Shown piece after piece: positions 1-7,980 of a DNA stretch of 22,228 bases (positions within the stretch are counted from its first letter, which is position 1; every line of letters begins with the position of its first letter). The notes beneath the pieces are model-generated. The model was not told the DNA's origin, searched no databases, and saw only the letters and a program-made list of their open reading frames with translations. The DNA comes from Chrysochromulina tobinii (Eukaryota > Haptophyta > Prymnesiales > Chrysochromulinaceae): positions 1-22,228 of the forward strand of contig JWZX01003248.1 in assembly GCA_001275005.1 (NCBI GenBank), given 5' to 3'. A program made the position numbers and the translations under genes.

Positions 1-156
1 GGCCGAAGGAGGGTGTTTCGGAGTCCTGAATGGGAGTCCGATTTGGGAGAAAAGAGGCGAAGTGTTTCTTGTTGAAACCAACAGTAAGTTGCAAGATGGC
101 TCGAGTCATCGCAGACACAACTTGCGTTTCGCGCCGCGGGCATCAACGGCGCTTCG
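1..156 (+). promoter_or_regulatory. 5' flank / leader of the tectonic gene
   Basis: This is the sequence upstream of the tectonic start codon. Short ATG-led reading frames occur here (for example at 30) but none resembles a protein. I see no TATA box or TACCGGTA motif. The window edge truncates it, so a promoter further left cannot be excluded. Confidence 0.3.
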
Positions 157-1974
157 ATGGCGCGGGTGGCGCGCGCGCTGCTCCCGTTCGCGCTTCTTCC
201 GCACACGGCGGCGTGGCACCCGACATTTCAGTGGGTCCTTGACACGTTCTACTACACTACTAGCAGCTTGCCCAGCGCGGACGACAGCGGAAGCAACCTT
301 GTACCCGATCCGCGTATCGGCCGTCAAGGGCCTACTTGCCTGTGTGACGTGACTGTAGGCCGCTGCGACACAGGTTGCTGCTGCGACAGCGACTGTAGCT
401 ACGAGGCCATACGTCTGGGTGGCTACTTCGGGTGCACGTCCAACGGCACCGTGGTGGAGATCAGCTCCTTCACGACGTGCTCCGATCAGCTCGTCGCCAC
501 CAACATCCCGCAGCACCTGGAGCACTCTGGCGTCGTCCGAGCCTTTGGCGGCAGCAATGGGCTGCTTTGCATCGAGCGAGACAACTCTCCGTCCCGTGGC
601 ACGTTCTACCAGGGTACCGGCTCCAAAAGCCCCAGCCAGGTGGAAGCCATGATCGATGCCCAATTCGGATTTTACTCCACCCTCGAGGAGGCCAGCTCGC
701 AAGAGGTCGGGCGGTACGAGCTGAGGGACCCCGTGAAGGGCGATGGCTGCATCTCCGCAGCATCCACTGATGGCTGCACCAGCATCTTCGACTTTCAGCT
801 CCCTGCCGTCGCGCCGGACGGCGGCTGCGGCGGCAAGCAATTGCTGCCGTTTCTGGTCGGTGTGCAAGCATTTGCATGCGACCTCGGTGAGACGGGCGCG
901 ACGCTCGAGAGCGTCTGCAGCAACACACTCAACGCCAGCTTCCTGTCCCGAATAAAGATCTACAAGCAGCCCTCGGGCGGTGCGCCAGCGGATGTCAGGT
1001 TCGTCATGACTGGCAGCTCGGTGCCTGGCTCGGCGCCTGTCGGATCGAGCTACGTGCCGGGACAGTGCTCGAACGCGATGGTCCTGTACCAGTTGCGTCT
1101 CGTGGTCAGCCCCGCGGGTGCCATCGAGAACGTGACCGTGTACGTGCATTTCGACACTCTCACGGAGGCCAACTGGCGCAACGCCACGCCGATCTTTGGA
1201 GCAGCCTTCGAGTACTCGCAAGCAGCCGGGGTAACGCGTGAGACCTCTGGCCGGCCTGGCTACCAGCGCGGGCTGCCCCTGCTCGTGGCCGACCCTACCG
1301 GCATCGGGCTGCGCGTGAACGGGCTGCAGCTGCTACCACGCACGCCGATGGGCGAGTGCTCCACCACGGGCACGCACGGGGCGACACAGGTGCTGTGGCG
1401 CGAGGCGACTGCAGTCACGTGCACGACGCGACTGACTGCAAGTGACTTCCCGGGTTGGTGTCAGCCTATCCCTAACCCTGACCCAAACGTGTTCACGCAG
1501 CCGCTTCTCGCTTCGCTCAACGTAACCAGCGACCCGATGAGCAGACTAGAACGCGTCCTTGACATAGGCGTCTACGGCGACTCGCACCCGTCGACGACCG
1601 CCGATTGGATGCCGCTCAGGGTGCGGTTCGACGGCGACGGCAGCCCGAGCCGCTACTTCGCTAACGTCCCCGCTGGTCCGCGGTGCGAGAACGTGGTCGC
1701 GGGCATCCACCTGCGCGTACTATACACGAAGGTGGGTTCGTACTCAGCGCCAATCGAGAAGGTTGTCGGCGCCGAGCTCGTGCTCGAGCAACGCACCGTG
1801 CCGATCGCTCGCTGTCGCGGTCTCGTCGAGAACGTGGAGAACTGCATGACCACTGTCTCCGTCACCGCCACCACCACGTTTGTCGAGTATGACGCCACGC
1901 GCTTCGATTTCGTGCCCGAATCGCCTACGATCATCCCCCGCCTTCCGTACGACTTCTTCTACCCGTTCAATTAG
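157..1974 (+). CDS. TCTN: Tectonic-family ciliary transition-zone protein (secreted/luminal)
   Basis: A 605-residue protein with no visible intron. Residues 1-20 form a signal peptide: a basic n-region (MARVAR), a Leu/Ala-rich core and a likely cut after the Ala-Ala near residue 19. Residues 61-80 hold the cysteine cluster CLCDVTVGRCDTGCCCDSDC, the hallmark of the tectonic domain (DUF1619), followed by the long Cys-containing beta-rich region with several N-glycosylation sequons. The tail has an aromatic PYDFFYPF stretch and no clear C-terminal membrane helix, so the protein is probably soluble in the secretory lumen. Tectonics work with the MKS/B9 complex at the ciliary transition zone, so the organism probably builds cilia or flagella. 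The start is the first in-frame ATG and is supported by the signal peptide. Large antisense reading frames over this gene are shadows. Family assignment is firm; which paralogue (TCTN1/2/3) is not decidable. Confidence 0.85.
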   Translation: MARVARALLPFALLPHTAAWHPTFQWVLDTFYYTTSSLPSADDSGSNLVPDPRIGRQGPTCLCDVTVGRCDTGCCCDSDCSYEAIRLGGYFGCTSNGTVVEISSFTTCSDQLVATNIPQHLEHSGVVRAFGGSNGLLCIERDNSPSRGTFYQGTGSKSPSQVEAMIDAQFGFYSTLEEASSQEVGRYELRDPVKGDGCISAASTDGCTSIFDFQLPAVAPDGGCGGKQLLPFLVGVQAFACDLGETGATLESVCSNTLNASFLSRIKIYKQPSGGAPADVRFVMTGSSVPGSAPVGSSYVPGQCSNAMVLYQLRLVVSPAGAIENVTVYVHFDTLTEANWRNATPIFGAAFEYSQAAGVTRETSGRPGYQRGLPLLVADPTGIGLRVNGLQLLPRTPMGECSTTGTHGATQVLWREATAVTCTTRLTASDFPGWCQPIPNPDPNVFTQPLLASLNVTSDPMSRLERVLDIGVYGDSHPSTTADWMPLRVRFDGDGSPSRYFANVPAGPRCENVVAGIHLRVLYTKVGSYSAPIEKVVGAELVLEQRTVPIARCRGLVENVENCMTTVSVTATTTFVEYDATRFDFVPESPTIIPRLPYDFFYPFN

Positions 1975-2019
1975 AACAGGAGGTGACGTCAGCATGCATA
2001 TTTTCCGCGGGATCGAGCG

Positions 2020-2086
2020 CCTCGAATCTTACCTCGACCGATCTACCGGTAAGATTCCCCACAGCAGGCCTCGAATCTTACCTCGA
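2020..2086. repeat. Nested direct and inverted repeat in the tectonic 3' region
   Basis: CCTCGAATCTTACCTCGA occurs at 2020-2037 and again, identical, at 2069-2086. Between the copies, GGTAAGATTC (2048-2057) is the exact reverse complement of GAATCTTACC found in both copies (2024-2033 and 2073-2082). The middle arm can therefore pair with either flanking arm, giving two mutually exclusive hairpins. The TACCGGTA palindrome (2044-2051) overlaps the middle arm. Confidence 0.75.
2044..2051. promoter_or_regulatory. TACCGGTA palindrome, copy 1
   Basis: A perfect 8-bp palindrome 70 bases downstream of the tectonic stop, inside an inverted repeat. It is the only one of the five copies not sitting in an obvious promoter, so here it may simply be part of the hairpin. 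Confidence 0.35.
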
Positions 2087-2462
2087 ATCAGCACGGCACG
2101 CACCGCCGCGTGCAGACATAGATGCCGAGTCTAATCAGCATGTTGAGCACATCGACACGGTTCTCTGACGTCTGAGAACGCATACAGAAAGGGGAGGCTC
2201 TCAGCACTATAGCAGTTTACGCGGACACTCTCCGCCAGTTTCCTTTGTGAGTTTCATGAGTCTGTCTCCGACCTCGGAGTCGAGTGTGACACGACCCTAC
2301 CTGAGCGGTCGATCTCGAACCGGGACGGGTCAAGCTACCTCCGAACGTGTGGTCCGAGCGGCTCGCTGCGAGCCCCTCGACGGTCACGGTGACCGCGTCG
2401 GCCGATCAAGGATCGATCTCGCGGAGTACGGAGAACGCCTGGCGTATAATGTTCCTTTTTTA

Positions 2463-4019
2463 CTATCCTGTTAAGTTGTCTCTGCTGAGACCCGAGTCGG
2501 CCGTGCCACTGGGGCACAGCTCTCCCACTTGCCTGAGCTCCCTATCGGTATTGAGCTCCCAATACGCCTTGATTGCTGCGCTGCGATCTGGCAAGCATGC
2601 GCCCTGCCTCCAGTGCTGCACATGCGCCCGGACTCGCTTTGAGTACAGATCGTGTGCCCCGGCACTCCGAGGTATCGAACGGCAAGGGTGCATCATACGG
2701 AATCCCGGATCACGCCTGATGTCACAGCGTCGCAGCCACGGCGATCGGCCGCATCGCAGTTGCAAGCCGCCCCGGGAAGTAGTCCTCGCCGAGCTCACAC
2801 CGGAGACGCCACCGTACTCGGTGCCATCTTCGCCGTCCATCTGGGTGGAGAGCGCCCATTGCTCGAGAGAGGCACACTCTGCGAGCCGGGGGAGGAAAAT
2901 CTCATGACGGCGTTCGGCGGAGAAGAACTCGTGATGACCGGTCACTTGTACCGAGTCAAATGGGAACCATGATGCGAAGGAAGTTGGTGGCTCGGAGCCC
3001 ACGTCGCGCCATTCGTCTTCGGGCCTCAGCGAACCGCCTTCTCCCGGTGGGTTGCGCTCTCGTACGCGATCTCGTACGAGCCAGTGGGGCTGGCCTCGCT
3101 CATCACAGTAGGTGCGAGTGTGATTAAACAATGCTCGATAGGTCTTGAGCAGATCCGCGAAGCCCATGTGCGCGGTCCGCCCCACATTCAGCGACACGCC
3201 AGAACCCCGCGCAACGTACAGCCAGCCGCCGCCAGAGCCCATCGACAATCTTGGGCCTATCATCCCGATGATCTTCGAGCGATTCGCTGGCACCGAGAAC
3301 AACGCTGCATGCTGTCCGTCACCCACGTAGGCGCCGCAGTGCGTCACCTCAATCCACGAATGGTTCGCAACCGGCCGATTTCGTGACCCATAGAGGTTGC
3401 GCCGAATCCACATTGTGTCGCGCGGATCGGTGTGCATGTGATGGGGTCCATAGAAGGGAGGCATCTCTTGCTTGGCGTGAGTCCTGCAGATGCCGCCGGC
3501 CTCCTCGATGCGTCGAAGCGTCCTGTTGGGAAGCAGGTCGAGGAGCACGACCATCAACGTGTCGACATCAACACGATCAGGGCCAGCGTACAGCGCCACC
3601 GAATACGCCTGCTGCAAAACCTCGGTCTGCAGGACGCTTGCAACAAGGCGTGACAGGGAGCGGTTGTAAACCTCGCCCTGCAGAACGTCCGTGACCATTT
3701 GCGAGTAATTGTATTCGCTGGGCACCCTCGACGGAGCGCTAGGGCTCTCGCACCAGCAAGCTTGCGGCCACAAAGGATTGGGGTTGTGACCGAAATGTGT
3801 CGCATTGCAGAGGACACCGCTCTGCACGCGAAGCGAATGAACGCGCCCCACCAAGAATAGCTCGGCTAGCGTCGAGACCTGGCGACCCGTGCCGCCAGGC
3901 TTGTTGGAAAAGTATGAACGTCCCATGTACACCGTCCCGCAGCACGAGCAGAAGCTGCCGTAGCCGCTGCAGAAAGTGCTTGTCGTCGACGCACCATTGC
4001 CCGGCATCATGCCCGGCAT
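2463..4019 (-). CDS. Unrecognised sequon-rich protein, possibly secretory
   Basis: A 518-residue open frame that I cannot assign to a family. It holds eight N-glycosylation sequons (NAT, NYS, NRS, NRT, NHS, NRS, NHT, NLT) and a Cys-rich N-terminus (CSGYGSFCSCCG). The middle part, with FYGPHHMHTDPRDTMW, CGAYVGDGQHAALF and a Gly-rich GSGGGWLYVARGSG, has the composition of a real folded protein. The sequons suggest the secretory route, but no signal peptide is visible at this ATG. The in-frame stop upstream is only about 40 bases away, so the true start may lie in another exon. The last 110 or so residues (plus-strand 2463 to about 2800) are Arg/Ser-rich and less protein-like; a GGTGTGAGC near that point could be a splice donor, so the 3' end may be wrong. 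It lies 172 bases downstream of CDC20 on the same strand. Confidence 0.55.
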   Translation of the reverse strand: MPGMMPGNGASTTSTFCSGYGSFCSCCGTVYMGRSYFSNKPGGTGRQVSTLAELFLVGRVHSLRVQSGVLCNATHFGHNPNPLWPQACWCESPSAPSRVPSEYNYSQMVTDVLQGEVYNRSLSRLVASVLQTEVLQQAYSVALYAGPDRVDVDTLMVVLLDLLPNRTLRRIEEAGGICRTHAKQEMPPFYGPHHMHTDPRDTMWIRRNLYGSRNRPVANHSWIEVTHCGAYVGDGQHAALFSVPANRSKIIGMIGPRLSMGSGGGWLYVARGSGVSLNVGRTAHMGFADLLKTYRALFNHTRTYCDERGQPHWLVRDRVRERNPPGEGGSLRPEDEWRDVGSEPPTSFASWFPFDSVQVTGHHEFFSAERRHEIFLPRLAECASLEQWALSTQMDGEDGTEYGGVSGVSSARTTSRGGLQLRCGRSPWLRRCDIRRDPGFRMMHPCRSIPRSAGAHDLYSKRVRAHVQHWRQGACLPDRSAAIKAYWELNTDRELRQVGELCPSGTADSGLSRDNLTG

Positions 4020-4191
4020 GATTGTGTGTGCACTCGTGAAACATACTGATTTTGGAAACTAAAGCTTCCCTCGTCGCCCTTAAAACTCGCCCTGACATTC
4101 GGGGGCGCACGGTCTGCGACAGACTGCGGGGCCGCCCCTCTCTCTGTAAGTGTAACTCTCTGCAAACTCGTTGGCTTTCACAAAGAAAGCA

Positions 4192-5744
4192 TCATCGGAC
4201 GACACTTGCGCCGGTCCATGGAGATGCGCTGAGCACAGATTCGGTTTGACGCCTGCGCGCGTCTGCGTCCGATCCGAGGATTCTCCAGAAGCGAAGTGTC
4301 TCGTCGGCGGCGGCAGAGACTACGGTGGTGCCGTCGGGCGACTGAGCCATGTGCAGCACCCTTGATGTGTGGCCAGTCAGCTCGGCCGCCTTGACCATCG
4401 AGGGATACTTCCACAGGATGAGCTGGTTGTGCGAGTAGCCATGCGACGAGACAAGCTCGTGCTCATGCACCGACCAGATCAGCGAGCACACTTGCGAGTG
4501 TGTGTCGATCGCGTTGATCAGCTGCCCCGTCTGCATCGACCAGAAGCGGATGCAACGGTCGGCCGTGCCACCGCCAGACGCCAGCAGGTGCTTCTGCCAC
4601 GGGCACCACGCGAGCGCCTTGACGGCCGCCTGGTGCTCGTGCATCACGAAGAGAGGCGCCGACGTCGGCGCCCCTGCTGACCGCCGAATATCCCACACGT
4701 TGAGCAGGTTGTCATTGCCGCCGCTCGCAAGCATCGCGCCGTTAGAGGCCCACTTGAGGCCGCAGACTTCTTGTGTGTGCCCGTGCAGCCTGGCCACGCT
4801 CGCAGCCGGCGCGCGTAGGTCGCGGTGCACGAGCGTCGCGTCGCGTGAGCCAGAGACAAGAGATCCGTGCGAACTCCATGCCAGCACACCCACACGACTG
4901 CAGTGGCCTCCCATCGTTCGAACCAGGCAGCACTCTGCCGTATCCCAGATTTGCACTTTGTGATCCGACGTCCCGATGGCCATCGACTCAGCACCGTGTG
5001 GTGCCCACGTGATCGAGGTCACGAGCACTCCTTGCCCTGTGGTCTGCATCAGTGGCGTGATACTCCCAGTGGTCGCGTTCCACAGGTACACCGAATCACC
5101 GAGCGCCACCGCCAGGACATTGTTCGCATTCCAGTCAAGCAGGTTGAGCTGCGAGAGCGCAAACAGAGGACCGAAGCGGCACGGGAGACTGGGTGAGCAA
5201 AGGCAAAACAGGATGCGGGGTCCGTGGGCTCACGCACATAGTAGTCATCGATGAGGTCCGGTGCGTCGAGGATGCGTTCGGGCGATTGCGGGATGTAGCG
5301 GCCTGCACGCGATTGGGTGCGCCCGCGCTCGTGGCGGTTGCGGGCGTACAACATGCGGAACGAATCGTCGTCGCAGTTGCTCCTACTGGTGCTGCAGGCG
5401 CTGCTGCTGGGTGCCTCGCTCGCTGCTGTTGCTGCACCGCAGCCGCCGTTGCCAAAGGAGAGGATTCGGTTGTTGCTCGCCTTGCCGCGGAAGAGGCTCT
5501 TGGCGAGCACGCGCTTGTACTCCTCCTTGGCGGGTGACGCGCCCTCTTCGGCGGCGAGGCCATCCAGGTGTGCAGCCTTCTCAACCTCAAAGGAGGAGAT
5601 TGCGAGGTCGATGGACCGTCGCGGGACGAACCGGTCAAGGGTGGTGAGCGCAGCTGTCGGTGTGACACGTCGACGGCGGCTTATATTCACCTCGACCTCT
5701 GTAATCGAGGTGAGCGCTCCTCGAGCCGTGGGGTCCGTGGGCAT
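4192..5744 (-). CDS. CDC20: CDC20/Fizzy, WD40 activator of the anaphase-promoting complex
   Basis: Two exons, 5744-5238 and 5148-4192, joined in phase 0, giving 487 residues. The splice restores DDYY|LNLLDW, the universal CDC20/CDH1 sequence at the start of the propeller. CDC20 brings substrates to the APC/C ubiquitin ligase in mitosis and is the target of the spindle checkpoint. Visible elements are the C-box DRFVPRR at residues 37-43, an RILSF stretch in the place of the MAD2-binding motif, SPERILDAPDLIDDYY before the propeller, and seven WD repeats ending in WD, VHRD, VWD, FWS, LWK and FWR type strands. HGYSHNQLILWKYPSM is diagnostic of the CDC20/CDH1 group. The residues after the C-box (RSIDLAISSF) fit CDC20 better than CDH1. 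The C-terminus is Val-Arg instead of the usual Ile-Arg tail. I see no KEN box. Confidence 0.92.
5149..5237 (-). other. Spliceosomal intron of CDC20 (89 nt)
   Basis: Donor GTGCGT and acceptor CTCGCAG with a T/C-rich run before it. Removing it joins DDYY to LNLLDW in frame (phase 0). Placement rests on conservation of this CDC20 segment. Confidence 0.88.
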
Positions 5745-5775
5745 GCGCCCTCCTCTCGGAAGTTTGGTTCACATG

Positions 5776-5783
5776 TACCGGTA
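5776..5783. promoter_or_regulatory. TACCGGTA palindrome, copy 2
   Basis: A perfect palindrome ending 32 bases upstream of the CDC20 ATG. At this distance it lies in the leader or core promoter of CDC20. Confidence 0.5.
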
Positions 5784-5794
5784 TCTTCTTCGAC

Positions 5795-5845
5795 GTTACA
5801 TGCTACCGGTAAAAAGACACCGGGGGTAGTTACATGCTACTGGTA
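5795..5845. repeat. Direct repeat carrying TACCGGTA copy 3 and a degenerate copy
   Basis: GTTACATGCTACCGGTA (5795-5811) is repeated as GTTACATGCTACTGGTA (5829-5845), a 34-bp period with one C/T difference. The first contains TACCGGTA at 5804-5811, the second TACTGGTA at 5838-5845. Duplicated binding sites for one factor would look like this. Confidence 0.6.
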
Positions 5846-5850
5846 CTCAT

Positions 5851-5877
5851 CAAGTTCAAGTTCAAGTTCAAGTCAAG
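5851..5877. repeat. CAAGTT short tandem repeat
   Basis: About four units of a 6-bp CAAGTT repeat ending in CAAGTCAAG. Its reverse complement resembles the CTTGA repeat at 6016-6036, so the two can pair as distant arms. Confidence 0.7.
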
Positions 5878-6015
5878 CTTCCGGAGCACGTTCGATAGGG
5901 CAAGGTTGACTGTTTATTGTTTCTATCTTGCGACCTCGAGCAAAACGACTCCGCGCTCTACTTGTACATGAAGCGCAAGTCCACGAAGTGCGAGAGGACA
6001 GAGGACGCCCTTCTT

Positions 6016-6036
6016 CTTGACTTGACTTGACTTGAG
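6016..6036. repeat. CTTGA short tandem repeat
   Basis: Four units of CTTGA in the leader region of the Pro-rich gene. Ten bases (CTTGACTTGA) are the exact complement of the end of the repeat at 5851-5877. Confidence 0.7.
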
Positions 6037-6144
6037 AGAAACTTGTGTGAAACGCCACGCAGCAGTTGGTTGGCGCCGACGCACTCGGCAACGCGGCGTC
6101 CGTCCACTCGCGCGGAACGTCGGAAGGCACAAGGCACCCGATAG

Positions 6145-7434
6145 ATGGTAAAGCTGCGCGGCAGTGCACATCACGTGAGCATCAGAGATGGCGTGCTCGA
6201 AGAATCCCCGACGAAGATGAGAGGAAAGGGCACTCTGCGCAGCCTTCGGGTGAGCGCAAGATCTCTCGTGTGCAGTCCACAAGCTGGAACCAGCTCTCCC
6301 AAACCATCCATCAGCCATGCGGCCCGTAGACTCCCACGTGTGGACATGACGTCACGGTCCAACTTGCCTTCGCCGTTCGCGGCTGTGCTGCCGGCAGCAT
6401 CTCGTGTGCTGCGTAGCATCCGCGCTGCTGCGGCACACGAGATTACCGACCTGCCTGTAGCTCAGGCGCAGAGACAACTGCCGCGTGCCTCGGCGATCAG
6501 AGAGTTTCGCAACACGTGGCATAGCCCCCGCAGCAGTGACCAAGGCAGCAGTGAGACAAGTTCGAATAGCAGCCAAATCGGTTCGCCGCTTCGACCGTCG
6601 CGCATCCCAGCTCTGAGACGTGTGGTGAGTGGTCGCCCATGGCCTCCAGAGCTCGAGCTGCCTCGTGAGCGGCTCGAGGACATCGCGTGCGTGACGTGCG
6701 AGCTGACCACCAGCGCCGATGAGCTATTTGGCCCTCACGGGCAACCCATGGAACTCACTGCGGCACCGTCAATCGTACAACCGCCACGGCCACCACTTCC
6801 TCCATTTCCTCCACCACGAGCTCCGCCCATCCTGGCGGCTGTTGTACCGCCGCAACAAGCGCAGTCTCCACCGCGGCGACGTTCACCGCGGCGAGCGTCG
6901 TCGCCACCGCCCCCTGCGCCGACCGAGACGCCACACCTCATCGTCGACGAGGCGGAACTAGCAGACGCGGCGGCCACAACCGCCCAGATGATGCGCGTCG
7001 ACTTAAAACGCGACCAGTTCTGCTTTGAGCGTGCTGACGAAGCGCTTCAGCTGGGCGAGAAAGTGCTCGCCCACATCAGTGCCGCTGCGGCGGGAGCGAA
7101 TGCCATCAGTGAGGCCGAAGTTTGGCGGGAGCTGCTCGCAAGTGCGCCCGGCCGGTCAGTCGCGGGCAGCGCTCTCGTGCCTCGCACGCCCGACCTGTCG
7201 TCGATGCGCCTGGACGCTTCTGAAAGGACTGCAAGTACTCTCGAGCTGGCTCTTGCAGCCGAGGCCCTCCGCGGGCTGCTGCGCGTCTCGATTTGCGACG
7301 AAAACGACCTGCGCCTGGTGCGCCGCGTCGTTGCCGAATCGCGCCACTTCTTCACGAGCCTGCGCCGCGCCGCGGACGACCGCGGCGTCCAGCCGTCCGA
7401 GCTGTGGCGCGCCCTCGAGCTTTGGGGCTCGTAA
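6145..7434 (+). CDS. Unrecognised protein with a proline-rich centre and helical C-terminus
   Basis: A 429-residue open frame of unknown family. The first 67 residues have poor protein character. A second in-frame ATG at 6346 begins MTSRSNLPSPFAAVLPAASR, an Arg/Ala/Ser-rich stretch that could be an organelle-targeting presequence, so 6346 is a serious alternative start. Residues of about 205-260 are Pro/Arg-rich and probably disordered (PPRPPLPPFPPPRAPP, then RRRSPRRASSPPPP). The C-terminal 160 residues are Ala/Glu/Leu-rich and predicted helical, ending RRAADDRGVQPSELWRALELWG. No catalytic motif, membrane span or zinc site is visible. It is divergent from CDC20 and shares its 400-bp upstream region. 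The sustained open frame and biased composition support coding; the function is unknown. Confidence 0.6.
   Translation: MVKLRGSAHHVSIRDGVLEESPTKMRGKGTLRSLRVSARSLVCSPQAGTSSPKPSISHAARRLPRVDMTSRSNLPSPFAAVLPAASRVLRSIRAAAAHEITDLPVAQAQRQLPRASAIREFRNTWHSPRSSDQGSSETSSNSSQIGSPLRPSRIPALRRVVSGRPWPPELELPRERLEDIACVTCELTTSADELFGPHGQPMELTAAPSIVQPPRPPLPPFPPPRAPPILAAVVPPQQAQSPPRRRSPRRASSPPPPAPTETPHLIVDEAELADAAATTAQMMRVDLKRDQFCFERADEALQLGEKVLAHISAAAAGANAISEAEVWRELLASAPGRSVAGSALVPRTPDLSSMRLDASERTASTLELALAAEALRGLLRVSICDENDLRLVRRVVAESRHFFTSLRRAADDRGVQPSELWRALELWGS
6335..6354. promoter_or_regulatory. G-box plus CRE-like site at the alternative start
   Basis: CACGTG (6335-6340) is followed by TGACGTCA (6347-6354), both classic bHLH/bZIP palindromes. 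The second overlaps the ATG at 6346. If translation starts at 6346 these would be proximal promoter or leader sites; if at 6145 they are coding and coincidental. Confidence 0.25.
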
Positions 7435-7980
7435 TCATGTGCCAATGTGTGGCGTCGAGTGCAAGGCTTTGTGTTCACGGAGAGCCGTGCCGTGTCGTGC
7501 TCGGGTGTCCCTCAGGAACAGCATCGTGTGGCGCGAGCGTCGCTCGTGTCGTCGTGTGAGCGGCGCTCCCGCAAGGGCATGACGTTCGTCGCGTCGAGAC
7601 GCGAAGTCGCCGTACCCACTGCTTTCGCAGTTTGGACAAGCTGTGCTTGTCGGTGCGGTCTCGGTGTGGGGTAATCGTAAAGAGCGAAGATCGTACGTAG
7701 CGACGACGCGGCGGGGCGGACCGGGCGGCGCGCCCGCGGGGCCGAACTCGGCGCAAACGGCCAATAACCCAAACGGGGACGAAGGCAAAGCACCGCGGCG
7801 AGCGGCCGGCAGCGGAAGCGCGATCCTAGTAGGGCCGAGAGACGAAGAGAGAGAGAGAGAGAGAGAAACGTTTCAAACGGAAAGCACTCAAAACAAAACA
7901 GACCCGTCGTCCGGGAAAGAACAACCCGACGGCGTTGTTCCATCGCTTATTTTAGTTTCGTGTTGCTTGTGTCGGGTTAG
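7435..7980. other. Convergent 3' region with GA microsatellite
   Basis: Non-coding stretch between the stop of the Pro-rich gene and the stop of the minus-strand HAD gene. It holds a (GA)10 tract at 7847-7866. No reading frame on either strand looks like protein. Confidence 0.45.
7847..7866. repeat. (GA)10 microsatellite
   Basis: Ten uninterrupted GA units in the intergenic region between two convergent genes. Confidence 0.9.

Larger units (their letters stand above)
1975..2462. other. Intergenic stretch between tectonic and the next minus-strand gene
   Basis: No convincing gene. The first 120 bases after the tectonic stop hold a CRE-like TGACGTCA (1984-1991), an 18-bp direct repeat, a 10-bp inverted repeat and one TACCGGTA palindrome. 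The remainder (2100-2460) is unstructured mixed sequence, most likely the two converging 3' ends. Confidence 0.4.
5745..6144. promoter_or_regulatory. Divergent promoter region between CDC20 and the Pro-rich gene
   Basis: Four hundred bases between head-to-head starts. It contains two exact TACCGGTA palindromes and a third degenerate one, a 17-bp direct repeat (5795-5811 and 5829-5845, one mismatch), a CAAGTT satellite at 5851-5877 and a partly complementary CTTGA satellite at 6016-6036. I see no gene. Confidence 0.5.

Noticed and set aside
106-1221. 371-codon antisense reading frame over tectonic
   Set aside because: It mirrors the tectonic codons in GC-rich DNA, is Arg/Ala-rich and has no family features, while the sense strand encodes a recognisable tectonic domain.
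2347-2907. 186-codon plus-strand frame opposite the sequon-rich gene's 3' end
   Set aside because: No domain or sensible composition. It does, however, show that the minus-strand model is weak in this stretch.
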